Below are positions 8,280-17,153 of a stretch of DNA of 64,000 nt, piece by piece (position 1 is the first letter of the stretch; every line of letters starts with the position of its first letter). Location of the stretch: assembly GCA_022823945.1 (NCBI GenBank), contig JAJEBK010000048.1, positions 62,001 to 126,000 on the forward strand. The letters run 5' to 3'. The stretch comes from Anaerolineae bacterium (GTDB lineage Bacteria > Chloroflexota > Anaerolineae > Aggregatilineales > Phototrophicaceae). The position numbers and the translations under genes are program-made. The notes under the pieces were generated by a model. The model saw only the letters and a program-made list of their open reading frames with translations. It was not told where the DNA came from and did not search any database.

Positions 8280-9881
8280 ATGCACCTGCAAATCCGCCAG
8301 GCCAGCAAAGCCTATGCGGGCATACCGGCGCTGATTGACGCGGCGCTGGACTTGCATGGCGGCGAGGCTTTGGGGCTGGTCGGCGAAAATGGCGCGGGCA
8401 AGTCCACGCTCATCAAGCTGCTGGCTGGGTTGGAAGCGCCCGATTCGCTGGAAGTGCGTTTGAATGGCGCACGCGTGACCATTCCCGACTCGGCTGCGGC
8501 GCGGCGGTTGGGCTTGCGCTTCATCCACCAGGAATTGGCGATCGTGCCGGCGCTCAACGTGGCGGAGAACCTCTTTCTCAACAACCCGCTGCCCCGCATC
8601 GGTGGCGCTTTTGTAAACCGCGCGGCGCTCTACAAGCTGGCGCGAGAAGCCATGCGGCGGCTGGGCATCGATCACATCGACCTGCGTCAGCGCGCATCGC
8701 TGCTCAGCCCGGGCGATGCCATGCTGGTCAAGATTGCCAGCGCATTCATCGGCGCGGATGACCAGCAGCAGCTCATCTACATCATGGACGAGCCAACCGC
8801 CGCGCTGAACCAAGCCGAAGCCGAACTGCTCTACGCGGTCATCGACCGTTTGCGGGCGCGTGGCTGTGCCCTGCTGGTGGTGACACACCGCCTGCACGAG
8901 CTCTTTCGCATTGCCCAGCGCGTGACGGTCATGCGCGATGGCATGGTGGTCAACACGCACAAAATCACAGAGACCAGCGCCGGCGAACTCATCCACGAGA
9001 TGACGGGCTCGAGCGCCGCTCACCTGCCCCCCGCCGCCGACAAAGTGAAAAGCGAAGCGACTGATGACCGCCCCCTGCTGCGTGCGCGCTATTTGCAGAC
9101 CGATGCGCTGTCCGCAGCCAGTTTTCATTTGCGCGCGGGCGAAATCGTCGGCGTGGCTGGCTTGGCCGGAGCGGGAAGATCGCAACTGCTGCAAGCGTTG
9201 ATGGGCATCGACAAGCTGCGGGCTGGCACGATCGAGCTGGACGGCGAGGCGCTGCGCAATCCCGCGCCGGCTGTGTGCTGGGAGCAGGGCATCGCCTACT
9301 TGCCCGAAGAGCGGCGTTCGCAGGGGCTGCTGCTGGGCGGGCGCATCAGCCACAATATGACATTGCCGCATCTGGGTCGCTTCCGCCGTTGGCTGGCGAT
9401 GATTGACCGCCGCGCAGAAGACCGACGCAGCCAGCAATTGAGCCGCTCGGTACAGCTGCGCGCCACGGGCATCCAGCAACGGCTGCGAGAGCTTTCCGGT
9501 GGCAACCAACAGAAAGTCATGTTTGCGCGGGCGGTCTTGGCGAAGCCGCGACTGGTCTTGCTGGACGAACCGACTCGCGGCGTCGATGTAGGCGCAAAAC
9601 GCGATATCTATCGTCTCATCCGCGAGCTGGCGGCGGGCGGCGCAGGCATCTTGCTCGTGTCATCGGAACTGGACGAGCTGCTGGCGCTGTGTGGACGCAT
9701 CCTGATCATGCGCAACAGGCGACTGGTTGGCGAGGCGTCCACAGCAGAACTGGACGAGCGCGCCCTGCTGTCGCTGATGTTCGCGGGTCTACCCCATCTC
9801 CCGACCCCCTCCTCGAAGCATCAGGGAAGGGGAGCGCAGTCAAACAAGATCAATTCTGATGCACGATTTCTTACAGCTTAG
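8280..9881 (+). CDS. Sugar ABC transporter double ATPase, RbsA/MglA type
   Basis: This 533-residue ATPase has two nucleotide-binding halves and powers a ribose-class importer. The first half has GENGAGKST and a degenerate signature LSPGDAML. The second has GLAGAGRSQ (degenerate Walker A, as usual for the family) and an intact LSGGNQQKV signature, followed by LLDEPTRGVDVGAK. The ATG at 8280 removes an 11-codon extension read from the upstream repeat. The last ~30 residues (PTPSSKHQGRGAQSNKINS) are encoded by a palindromic repeat element, so the natural C-terminus has been replaced or extended. The gene lies between binding protein and permease in one operon. Confidence 0.92.
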   Translation: MHLQIRQASKAYAGIPALIDAALDLHGGEALGLVGENGAGKSTLIKLLAGLEAPDSLEVRLNGARVTIPDSAAARRLGLRFIHQELAIVPALNVAENLFLNNPLPRIGGAFVNRAALYKLAREAMRRLGIDHIDLRQRASLLSPGDAMLVKIASAFIGADDQQQLIYIMDEPTAALNQAEAELLYAVIDRLRARGCALLVVTHRLHELFRIAQRVTVMRDGMVVNTHKITETSAGELIHEMTGSSAAHLPPAADKVKSEATDDRPLLRARYLQTDALSAASFHLRAGEIVGVAGLAGAGRSQLLQALMGIDKLRAGTIELDGEALRNPAPAVCWEQGIAYLPEERRSQGLLLGGRISHNMTLPHLGRFRRWLAMIDRRAEDRRSQQLSRSVQLRATGIQQRLRELSGGNQQKVMFARAVLAKPRLVLLDEPTRGVDVGAKRDIYRLIRELAAGGAGILLVSSELDELLALCGRILIMRNRRLVGEASTAELDERALLSLMFAGLPHLPTPSSKHQGRGAQSNKINSDARFLTA

Positions 9882-9951
9882 CAATCATCGCACAGGTTTA
9901 TCGACGAGTCACCTTTCTCCATTGATATGGGGAAGGGCCGGGGATGGGGTA
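9789..9951. repeat. Two-hairpin element overlapping the ATPase 3' end (copy 4)
   Basis: The left arm CTACCCCATCTCCCGACCCC is nearly the reverse complement of the right end GGCCGGGGATGGGGTAG. The unit is therefore bounded by inverted repeats of about 20 bases. Hairpin 1 has core CGAAGCATCA and lies inside the ATPase coding region. Hairpin 2 has core ATTGATATG. The hairpins are separated by about 75 bases of unrelated spacer. Confidence 0.8.
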
Positions 9952-10012
9952 GAAAACTGGCCTGGCCTCACAGCTGACCCGACGGGGGACTGAGAGGCGC
10001 CGCCAGATGCGT

Positions 10013-10018
10013 TACAAT
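10013..10018 (+). promoter_or_regulatory. Possible internal -10 box (TACAAT) before the permease gene
   Basis: TACAAT lies 52 bases before the TTG start of the permease, downstream of the repeat that separates it from the ATPase gene. It could restore expression of the permease and kinase if the repeat attenuates read-through. No good -35 is seen. Confidence 0.35.
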
Positions 10019-10070
10019 CTGATGGCTGGCTATTTGGCAGCCTTGGCGACTGTCCGCAACAGGATATACC

Positions 10071-11087
10071 TTGTCACAGCGTCCACATCTGTCTTCTTTC
10101 CTGCGCCGTTATGGCACCTTGATCGGCTTTTTGGCGATCGTGCTCTTCTTTTGGACGCAGCGTCCGCAAACTTTCATGACCCTGCCCAACTGGGTCAATA
10201 TCACGCGCCAGATGAGCATTTTGGGCGTGGTGGCTTTCACCATGACCATCGTGATGGTGACGGGCGACTTTGATCTCAGCGTGGGCGCGATGGCCAGCCT
10301 GGTTGGGATTGTGGCGGGCAGCGCTTTTCAAAACGGCGGGGGCGTGGGGCAAGCGGTCGCGCTGGCATTGTTGGTGGGCGTGGCGGGCGGCGCGCTCAAC
10401 GGGCTGCTGGTGGCGGGCGTGGGCATCTCGGCATTTGTGGCGACTCTGGGCACCTTGACGGTCTTCCGCGGCCTGGCGCTGTACACCAGTAGCGGCGCGT
10501 CAATCTATGGCCGCGTGATCCCCGCCGAGTTTTCCAGTTTCGGGCGCGGGGCGATCGTGATTGGCGAGCTCAGCATCCCCAACTTGACGCTGCTGGCGGC
10601 GCTGGCGCTGGCGCTGGTCTTCGTCATTCTGCGCTTCACGATTTTCGGACGGCGCTTGTATGCCATCGGCGGTAACCGCGAAGCGGCGCGTTTTGGCGGG
10701 ATACGCATCGCCCGGCTGCGTATGTTGAGCTTTGTCATCAGCGGTTTGGGCGCGGCTGCCGCGGGTTTGATGCTCTTCAGCCGCCTCTCGACTGCCCATC
10801 CAACCCAAGGCGAAGGCTTGATGCTGCAAGCGATCGCGGCGGTCTTCCTGGGCATGACCATGAACGAAGAAGCGCAGCCCAATGTGCTGGGCAGCCTGGT
10901 TGGCGTGCTGATTTTGGGCGTGCTGGCCAACGGCTTGACGCAGATGCAGATCGACACCTACATCCAGCAGATATTGACGGGCGTCATCATCATCCTGGCG
11001 GTTACGCTGAGCAGCTTGTCGCAACAGGGTTTGCGCGCGCCGGAATGGCTGCGGCGTCTGCTGCCAGAGCGAGGTGAAGCGGCATGA
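10071..11087 (+). CDS. Sugar ABC transporter permease, RbsC type
   Basis: This 338-residue inner-membrane permease of the ribose class has eight to ten hydrophobic segments. The family hallmark VTGDFDLSVGAMASLVG lies at about residues 63-80, and IGGNREAARFGGIRI marks the later cytoplasmic loop that meets the ATPase. It starts at TTG with AGGA six bases upstream; no ATG is better placed. Its stop overlaps the kinase start by ATGA, so the two are translationally coupled. Together with the two preceding genes it completes one importer. Confidence 0.92.
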   Translation: MSQRPHLSSFLRRYGTLIGFLAIVLFFWTQRPQTFMTLPNWVNITRQMSILGVVAFTMTIVMVTGDFDLSVGAMASLVGIVAGSAFQNGGGVGQAVALALLVGVAGGALNGLLVAGVGISAFVATLGTLTVFRGLALYTSSGASIYGRVIPAEFSSFGRGAIVIGELSIPNLTLLAALALALVFVILRFTIFGRRLYAIGGNREAARFGGIRIARLRMLSFVISGLGAAAAGLMLFSRLSTAHPTQGEGLMLQAIAAVFLGMTMNEEAQPNVLGSLVGVLILGVLANGLTQMQIDTYIQQILTGVIIILAVTLSSLSQQGLRAPEWLRRLLPERGEAA

Positions 11088-12544
11088 ACGCACCCTGGTT
11101 GGTCTTTGATATCGGCACAGGCAGCGCCAAAGCCGCGCTCATCCATGACAATCGCATCCTCGATGCAGCCAGCGCCGCCTACCCGACCATGCGTGGAGCA
11201 GACGGCGCTGTCGAGCAGGATGCCGAGCAGTGGTGGGAGGCGGTGCGCAACTGCTGTCGGGATTTGTCGCCGCGGCGGTTGGCTGGCATCGCATTGACCG
11301 GGCAGATGCAGGATGTCGTGCTGCTAGATGAAAGCGGACACATCATCCGCCCGGTCATCTTGTACAGCGATACGCGCGCCCGCGCCGAAATCGAACAGAT
11401 ACACACGCTGATCAACGAAGCCGAGCTGACCAGCCTGACCGGCGCACAGCAAAATGCCGGCAGCCTCCTGGCGAAGTTGCGCTGGCTGTGGCGGCATGAA
11501 CAACAGAGCGTCACGCGCGCCGCGCATCTGCTGCTGGGCGGGGCAGACGCCATCGCAGCCCGTCTGTGTGGCAGCCGAGCATCCGACAGCACCACAGCCG
11601 CTACGACAGGTTTGTGGCAGTTGGCGGCGGGAAAATTGCTGGATGCGTCGACATTGCACAGGCTGGAACTGGGCTGGGCGCTGCCATTGCTGCCGCGGGT
11701 CGTGGCGGGTGGCGCGCAAGTGGGCGTGCTGGGGGCTGTGGCGGCGCAGCAACTGGACTTGCCCGCGGGAACGCCTGTGCATTTGGGTCCGGGCGATGCC
11801 GGGGCAGCCACCATCGGCGCGGGCTGTGGCGAGATTGGTCCCGCCTATGCCTATGTCGGCAGCAGCGGCTGGGTGGGCTTCAGCGCGCGGGAGATCGGCG
11901 ATGCGGCGGCTGGTGTGATGAACCTGGCGCATCCGCGGCGCGGGCATTTCATCCAGGTCGTGCCCATGATGACCAGCGCCGGCAACCTCAGCTGGCTGCG
12001 CGATCTCTTTGACAGCGAAGACTATGCTGAACTCATCGCGCAGGCAGCCGCATGCCAGCCGGGCAAGCTGGTGTTTTTGCCTTATCTGCAAGGCGAACGT
12101 GCGCCTTTCAACGATCCGCTGGCGCGCGGCGCATTTGTGGGTATCGCCATCGATACCGGGCGTCCGCAAATGGCTCGGGCTGTGCTGGAAGGCATGATCT
12201 TCGCGTATCGCCACACCTTGTCGGCGCTTTCGCCACAATTGCCCGCGCATCTGACCTTGATCGGCGGCGGGACGCGCGACGACAACTTGAATCAGCTTTT
12301 CGCCGATATCCTGGGCCTGCCAGTGCATCTGCCGCCAGCCGCGGAAAATGCCGGGTTGCAGGGCGCATTGCGAGCGGCGCAGGTTGCGCAAGGCACAGCC
12401 AAGGACTTTGCGATCGCGCCAGCATCACAGACGCGCATCTTGCAGCCACAGACGCAGCACAATCAGCATTATGCGCAGCAATACCAGCATTATCTGGCGG
12501 CTTATCAGGCTTTGAAGTCCTTGTTCGTGCAGATGGCCGAGTGA
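11084..12544 (+). CDS. FGGY-family carbohydrate kinase (xylulokinase-like)
   Basis: This 486-residue kinase phosphorylates a sugar or polyol after import by the neighbouring transporter. The N-terminal phosphate loop is FDIGTGSAKAAL, and ITLTGQ/ALTGQMQDVVLLDESG matches the xylulokinase branch. GPGDAGAATIGAG and the ATP-binding LIGGGTRDDNLNQLFADIL lie in the C-terminal half. Overlap with the permease (ATGA) makes it the last cistron of the operon. The substrate (xylulose, ribulose, erythritol or another) cannot be fixed from motifs alone. Confidence 0.88.
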   Translation: MNAPWLVFDIGTGSAKAALIHDNRILDAASAAYPTMRGADGAVEQDAEQWWEAVRNCCRDLSPRRLAGIALTGQMQDVVLLDESGHIIRPVILYSDTRARAEIEQIHTLINEAELTSLTGAQQNAGSLLAKLRWLWRHEQQSVTRAAHLLLGGADAIAARLCGSRASDSTTAATTGLWQLAAGKLLDASTLHRLELGWALPLLPRVVAGGAQVGVLGAVAAQQLDLPAGTPVHLGPGDAGAATIGAGCGEIGPAYAYVGSSGWVGFSAREIGDAAAGVMNLAHPRRGHFIQVVPMMTSAGNLSWLRDLFDSEDYAELIAQAAACQPGKLVFLPYLQGERAPFNDPLARGAFVGIAIDTGRPQMARAVLEGMIFAYRHTLSALSPQLPAHLTLIGGGTRDDNLNQLFADILGLPVHLPPAAENAGLQGALRAAQVAQGTAKDFAIAPASQTRILQPQTQHNQHYAQQYQHYLAAYQALKSLFVQMAE

Positions 12545-12691
12545 CCCGTCCCCGAAGCATCAGGAAAGGGAGTCAACCCCTCCCCCAGCCCCTCCCCGTC
12601 AGGACGGAGAGGGTAGCCGAAGCTGGCCTCCCCCTGACCTGTCGGGGGGACCGAGGGGGGTTGCCCTTCCCCCTGACCTGTCAGGGGGCGT
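12545..12691. repeat. Multi-hairpin palindromic element between convergent genes (copy 5)
   Basis: Reading left to right there is a half-element with core CGAAGCATCA, then an inverted full element. The inverted element has hairpins with cores GTCAGGAC, TGACCTGTCG and TGACCTGTCA. It fills the gap between the stop of the kinase and the stop of the convergent oxidoreductase. At that position it could serve as a two-way terminator. Confidence 0.85.
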
Positions 12692-12695
12692 TGTT

Positions 12696-13766
12696 TCAAG
12701 CCAGCATAACCCAGCGCCGCTGATGACTGCTGCTGCGGATGGCATCCATTGCGCGCTGACAGGCGTGGCCGTCGGCAAATGTCGCGCCCCAGCCCAGCGG
12801 TCTGCCCGCGCGGATGGCCGCCGTCAGTTCTTGCATCAGCGCCACGAATGACACATTCCATATACCTTTGCCGATGCCTGGCAGGGCGGCATTGGGGTCG
12901 GGCTGGCTGATATCGGCGAAGTCTTCGCCCGCCCGCGCCAGCAGCAGCTTCTCGTCGCTATCCGCCAACACGATGCTGCCTTCGCTGCCTGATATGTGGG
13001 CACGGTTGGAAAACCCGTGACGCGCCACGCTGCTGACAAAGACCGAACACAGCGCGCCCGAAAGCATCTCGGCGGTGAAGCTGAATTGGTCATCGGCAGT
13101 GGCTTGCCAGGATGTGCCAGTTTGCCGATCGATGCGCTCCGACGCCATTGTGGCGATCTGCCCGCTGATTGCGCCGATATCGCCCAGCCAAAAGCGCAGC
13201 AAGTCGATCTGATGCGATCCGTTTGCGCCCAGCCGCCCGCCGCCCATCTCCGCGCTCGACCACCAATCGCCGGCAGGACGCGAAGCCGGGTCGCCCCAGG
13301 ACGCAGAAATGCCTGTTATCGTGACATGCCGCACCGCGCCGATGACGCCATTTTCTATCAACTCTTTGATCTTGCGGCGGTTGGGATTAAAGCGCAGCTC
13401 GTGCCCGATGATGTGCAGCTTGCCAGCAGATTCGGCTGTCGCCAGCATCTGCGCCGATTCAGCCTGGTTCATGGCCATGGGTTTCTCGCAGAGCACATGC
13501 GCGCCCGCCCGCAGCGCAGCCAAGGTCATTGGCGCGTGGTGGATGGTCGGCGTGGCGATGCACACCAGGTCGAGCTCGTGCGCGTCCAGCATGCGCCGCC
13601 AGTCGTCATAAACATGTGGGATGCCAAATGCTGCCGCAGCCGCCCGCGCGCTTTCCAGTCGATTGCTGGCGACGGCGACAAGCTCGACATCGTCAATCAG
13701 GCGCAGAGCCGGCAGGTAGGCTTCCCGCGCGAAACTTGCCCCAATGGTGCCGACGCGTATGGTCAT
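12696..13766 (-). CDS. Gfo/Idh/MocA family NAD(P)-dependent oxidoreductase
   Basis: This 356-residue protein oxidises or reduces a sugar, inositol or related polyol. The N-terminal Rossmann segment is VGTIGASFAREAYLPAL, then VASNRLESARAAAAAFG for the cofactor ribose. The conserved CEKPMAMN motif supplies the catalytic Lys region, and ANGSHQIDLLRFWLGDI has the conserved His of the C-terminal domain. AAGGAAG lies seven bases before the ATG. It heads a minus-strand run with the FG-GAP and FAD genes behind it, but gaps suggest separate transcription. Substrate unknown. Confidence 0.9.
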   Translation of the reverse strand: MTIRVGTIGASFAREAYLPALRLIDDVELVAVASNRLESARAAAAAFGIPHVYDDWRRMLDAHELDLVCIATPTIHHAPMTLAALRAGAHVLCEKPMAMNQAESAQMLATAESAGKLHIIGHELRFNPNRRKIKELIENGVIGAVRHVTITGISASWGDPASRPAGDWWSSAEMGGGRLGANGSHQIDLLRFWLGDIGAISGQIATMASERIDRQTGTSWQATADDQFSFTAEMLSGALCSVFVSSVARHGFSNRAHISGSEGSIVLADSDEKLLLARAGEDFADISQPDPNAALPGIGKGIWNVSFVALMQELTAAIRAGRPLGWGATFADGHACQRAMDAIRSSSHQRRWVMLA

Positions 13767-13787
13767 GATTGCTTCCTTTTCTGCTCT

Positions 13788-15413
13788 CTAGCCACAGCCT
13801 GCCGTCAGCCGGTACACGATGCGCAGGCGCTGGTTTGCGGGCACATTCTCGAGCGCGCATTCCAGGCCATTTGCCCAGACGATACGAATATCCGCGCTGG
13901 TTGCCGCGCCCAAACCAAAATGCAAGGGCAGTTGGTTGTTGCCGCCCAGCCCCGTGCCGATGCGCACCGTCTGCAACTGCGTGACGCCGCCCGCGCGGAC
14001 ATAAACCTTGCTGCCCACAGCATCGGCATTGATATCGAAGCCGCCGCGCAATTCCAGCGACAGCCAGCGCCCAGCCCCGGATTGATTCTGATAGAGCCGA
14101 TAACCGCTGTTCCAGTTGCCAGTGATTATATCCAGGTCGCCGTCGCGGTCATAGTCGGCATAGGCAACGCCCAGGGTGGGCAGGTCCGCCGCAATGCCGC
14201 TGGCCACGCCGACATCCACAAAGCCGCCGCGCCCATCATTGCGAAACAGCGCATCGGGGCGCGCATTCATGAAGCTGACATCCAGCTCTGGGAATGTCTG
14301 GTGATATTTGGTGGCAGCTACATACAGATCTTGCCAACCATCGTTGTCGAAGTCAAAGAAGACCGCGCCCCAGCCCACCGCCTGGTCGGGTCCATAATTG
14401 AGCGCCACGCCCGCCGAATGCGCCCGATTGCGAAATCCACCGCCGTCATTGCGCAGCAAATACATCGTGTACACCATATCGGTGATGTAGAGGTCGAAGT
14501 CGCCATCATTGTCATAATCGGCGGCATCGATGCCCATGCCATTGATGAGCAGGTTTGCGCCGCTGCCCGCCGACACATTCGTCCAGCACCAGTGCCCGCA
14601 GCCCGCGCCATCGTTGCGCCACAGCAAGTTGCCGATCTCGTTTTGCAGCTTGTCATTGACGACATACAAGTCCAGATCGCCATCGCTGTCATAGTCGATA
14701 AAAGCCGGCGCGAAGCCCGCCCCCAACGTCTGCGCATAACCCAACCCCCCGCTGACATCGGTGAAGCTGCCATCGCCGTTGTTGTGATACAAGCGGTCGG
14801 CTTGCCGAGTGAAATCGACCGACTCGCATTCGGGAAAGCACGACCAGTTGGTCACATACAGGTCCAGCCAGCCATCGTTGTCATAATCGCCCCAGGCCGC
14901 CGAGGTGCCTTTGCCGCGATCGCCAACGCCCGCTCGCGCTGTGACATCGCGGAAGCCCGCGCCGCCTTCGTTGCGAAACAGGCGGTTCGCGCCGTGATTC
15001 ACGACATACAGGTCCAGCCAGCCATCGTTGTCATAATCGGCAAAGGTCGCGCCGCCGCTGGGCACATCGGGCAGGCTGACCTGCGGTGAATGCGCAGACA
15101 CAGCGAAAACGCCAGCGCCCAGGTTGCGATAGAGTGTGTTGGCTGCCAGGTTGCCCGTCACAAAGAGGTCGATCCAGCCATCGCGATCATAATCGCCCCA
15201 AGCCTGTCCGATGGCCAAATAACCTTCACGCGCATCGTCCGGATCCCAAATGGCGCGATGCGTGGCCGTGATGCCCGCCGCAGCGCTGACATCGACAAAC
15301 CGGGGCACCCCTTGCGCCCGCGCCAAAGCGACCAACCCCAGCAAGACCATCCAGAGCAGCGCAAATCGCACAGCCAGCCGCCTGGTCCCTGCGCCGGAAT
15401 CAGCGCGTAGCAT
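13788..15413 (-). CDS. Exported FG-GAP/VCBS repeat protein with ASPIC/UnbV end (CRTAC1-like)
   Basis: This is an exported protein of about 541 residues. A signal peptide (hydrophobic LLWMVLLGLVALARAQG) is followed by a beta-propeller. The propeller is built of FG-GAP repeats, each with an Asp-rich calcium loop of the form DYDNDGWLDLYV; at least seven are visible. The end (about the last 95 residues) matches the ASPIC/UnbV domain, including LPLHFGLG. Such proteins are extracellular and their function is poorly known. I chose the ATG at 15413 (15422 is possible) because longer starts run deep into the FAD gene. A paralogue lies at 50723-52294. Confidence 0.85.
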   Translation of the reverse strand: MLRADSGAGTRRLAVRFALLWMVLLGLVALARAQGVPRFVDVSAAAGITATHRAIWDPDDAREGYLAIGQAWGDYDRDGWIDLFVTGNLAANTLYRNLGAGVFAVSAHSPQVSLPDVPSGGATFADYDNDGWLDLYVVNHGANRLFRNEGGAGFRDVTARAGVGDRGKGTSAAWGDYDNDGWLDLYVTNWSCFPECESVDFTRQADRLYHNNGDGSFTDVSGGLGYAQTLGAGFAPAFIDYDSDGDLDLYVVNDKLQNEIGNLLWRNDGAGCGHWCWTNVSAGSGANLLINGMGIDAADYDNDGDFDLYITDMVYTMYLLRNDGGGFRNRAHSAGVALNYGPDQAVGWGAVFFDFDNDGWQDLYVAATKYHQTFPELDVSFMNARPDALFRNDGRGGFVDVGVASGIAADLPTLGVAYADYDRDGDLDIITGNWNSGYRLYQNQSGAGRWLSLELRGGFDINADAVGSKVYVRAGGVTQLQTVRIGTGLGGNNQLPLHFGLGAATSADIRIVWANGLECALENVPANQRLRIVYRLTAGCG

Positions 15414-17016
15414 GCCGCGCATAGAGGGGCCATTCCAGCGGCACGCCCAGCCGCGTCGACAGCAAATGCTGGAAGTCACGCAGATGCGAGCGAACATTGC
15501 GCACTTGTCGCGGTGTCAGCCCTTTGTTCAGACAGAAGCTCGCCAGCGCTCCGGCCGCCTCGCCGATATTCCATTCCACCGGATGCAGCCGATAGCAGCC
15601 ATTGGTGATGTGGGTTACGCCCAGATTCTTGCAAGCCGGCAGCAGGTTTTCTACCCGCTGGGGCAACAACGCGCCCAAGGGAATCTGGAATGGGTAGCTG
15701 CTGATATCAATGTAGGTGCGCAAGCCGCTGCTGGGATGCAGGTCGATGCGATAACTGCCGATGCCCACGCTGTCGGCGAATTGTTCGGCAGTGATCTGGC
15801 TGCCGCGCTGCTCGACGCCGACATGGCCTTCGCAGACGGTGAACTCAGCCAGGATACGCCGCGATTCGCGCACATAGACAGTTTTCGCCAGCCCGTCTGT
15901 CGTGCCGACGACATCGTGCCGCAGCCGCAAGCCCGGATAGCCATAGCCATCTCCTTTGTGACGCGGCGCTTCGGTCTGCATCCAATACAGCAGCGAATAA
16001 CTCAACTGGCGACATTCGTGCAGCGCTTGCTTTTTTTCGGCTTCGCAGACGCCTAGCAGCGGCTTCAGCCAATAATCAATCTGGGGCCAGTTGACCAAGG
16101 TGATGTCGCTTGGGAATGCGCCGGGCGAGTAATGCCCTTTGTACAAGATGCGCCGATAATGCCAGAAGTCGCCAGGCGAGCCGCCAAATCCGCCCGTCGG
16201 CGGGCGATCGCTGTGAAAGATGCCACGATTGCGCGTCTCCAGCGTGATCGGATGCACATCTTGCCAGCCCAGCTGCTTGCCGGGCCAGAAGTCGGCTTGG
16301 TATTCGCGCCAAAAGTCATAATCGGCCGGCTTGTCGATTGTGTGGTCTTCGCCGGGCAAATGATCGATGGCAAAACACCAACTGATTGCTTGCTGATCCA
16401 ACGGCTGGGGATCGCCGGCAAGCGCGTGCATTTCGTCCGTTTGCGCCTGGCTTTCCGCGCCGATGACGAACTCGATATTGGCCAGCTCCAGCAGGTCGCC
16501 GAGCTCGGTGGCATCCAGGATATATGGCGCGCTGACCACAAGCTGGTCGCCCGTGCGCGTGTCTTGCAGGGTGACCGCCAGCACCCGATCGCCATCGGTC
16601 TCGGCAGACACCGGCACATGCTGCAGCAAGATGTCCAGTTGCTGGCTGCTGCGGTAGGGAGCGAGCATGCCTTCAATTACCGCCAGCGCGGCGCGTGGTT
16701 CGTGGCAGAGGCGGCTGACGCTGCCCTGCCCGGGATTAAAATTGGTGATGTGGCGCGCGGCTTCGGTCAAGGGATAATTGCGCCGATAATAATCGCGCAC
16801 GCCCTCGGCAAAGCGCATGTACGACGCAGTCGCTCCACATTGCTCGACCCAGGGATTTTCATCGGGCGGGACAGCTTGCGCAGTCAGTTGGCCGCCGATC
16901 CAGTCTGTTTCTTCACTCATGATGACCGATTTGCCCATGCGCAGGGCAGCCAGCGCCGCACCGATCGCGCCGGTGCCGCCACCAACAATTAGAATGTCAC
17001 ATTGCCGTTCTTTCAT
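15400..17016 (-). CDS. FAD-dependent oxidoreductase (FAD_oxidored family)
   Basis: This 538-residue flavoprotein has an N-terminal dinucleotide-binding motif DILIVGGGTGAIGAALAAL and the usual EETDWIGGQLTAQ that follows in this family. ILDATELGDLLELANIEF and IPLGALLPQRVENLLPACK are also typical of the PF12831-type oxidoreductases found near glycan-degradation genes. There is no signal peptide. Its 3' end overlaps the start of the FG-GAP gene by about 14 bases, suggesting co-expression. The substrate is not known. Confidence 0.85.
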   Translation of the reverse strand: MKERQCDILIVGGGTGAIGAALAALRMGKSVIMSEETDWIGGQLTAQAVPPDENPWVEQCGATASYMRFAEGVRDYYRRNYPLTEAARHITNFNPGQGSVSRLCHEPRAALAVIEGMLAPYRSSQQLDILLQHVPVSAETDGDRVLAVTLQDTRTGDQLVVSAPYILDATELGDLLELANIEFVIGAESQAQTDEMHALAGDPQPLDQQAISWCFAIDHLPGEDHTIDKPADYDFWREYQADFWPGKQLGWQDVHPITLETRNRGIFHSDRPPTGGFGGSPGDFWHYRRILYKGHYSPGAFPSDITLVNWPQIDYWLKPLLGVCEAEKKQALHECRQLSYSLLYWMQTEAPRHKGDGYGYPGLRLRHDVVGTTDGLAKTVYVRESRRILAEFTVCEGHVGVEQRGSQITAEQFADSVGIGSYRIDLHPSSGLRTYIDISSYPFQIPLGALLPQRVENLLPACKNLGVTHITNGCYRLHPVEWNIGEAAGALASFCLNKGLTPRQVRNVRSHLRDFQHLLSTRLGVPLEWPLYARHATR

Positions 17017-17140
17017 GCTTTTAACTCACAATCACTAACTGAATTTGCCAATGCGACTATTGTAACTGTTATTGAGGCGTGGTGGTGGTGCGCAGAATCT
17101 GAGGAGGATGCCGCGAATTGAAAGCGGGCGCAGCCACAGG

Positions 17141-17146
17141 TATCAT
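17141..17146 (+). promoter_or_regulatory. -10 box (TATCAT) seven bases before a start codon
   Basis: TATCAT ends at 17146 and the ATG of the P-loop gene is at 17154. With a normal -10 to start-site distance, transcription would begin at or next to the ATG, giving a leaderless message. The same spacing recurs at several other genes in this window. Confidence 0.5.
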
Positions 17147-17153
17147 GGATGGC

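Noticed and set aside
12996-15089. A 697-codon open frame on plus, opposite the oxidoreductase and FG-GAP genes
   Set aside because: It is a shadow of GC-rich coding DNA. Its monotonous IQVQPAIVVII segments are the complement of the Asp-rich calcium loops, and it has no start signals.
14460-15200. Regularly recurring CCATCGTTGTCATAATC motifs as a DNA repeat array
   Set aside because: They are the coding strand of repeated DYDNDGW calcium loops in the FG-GAP protein.
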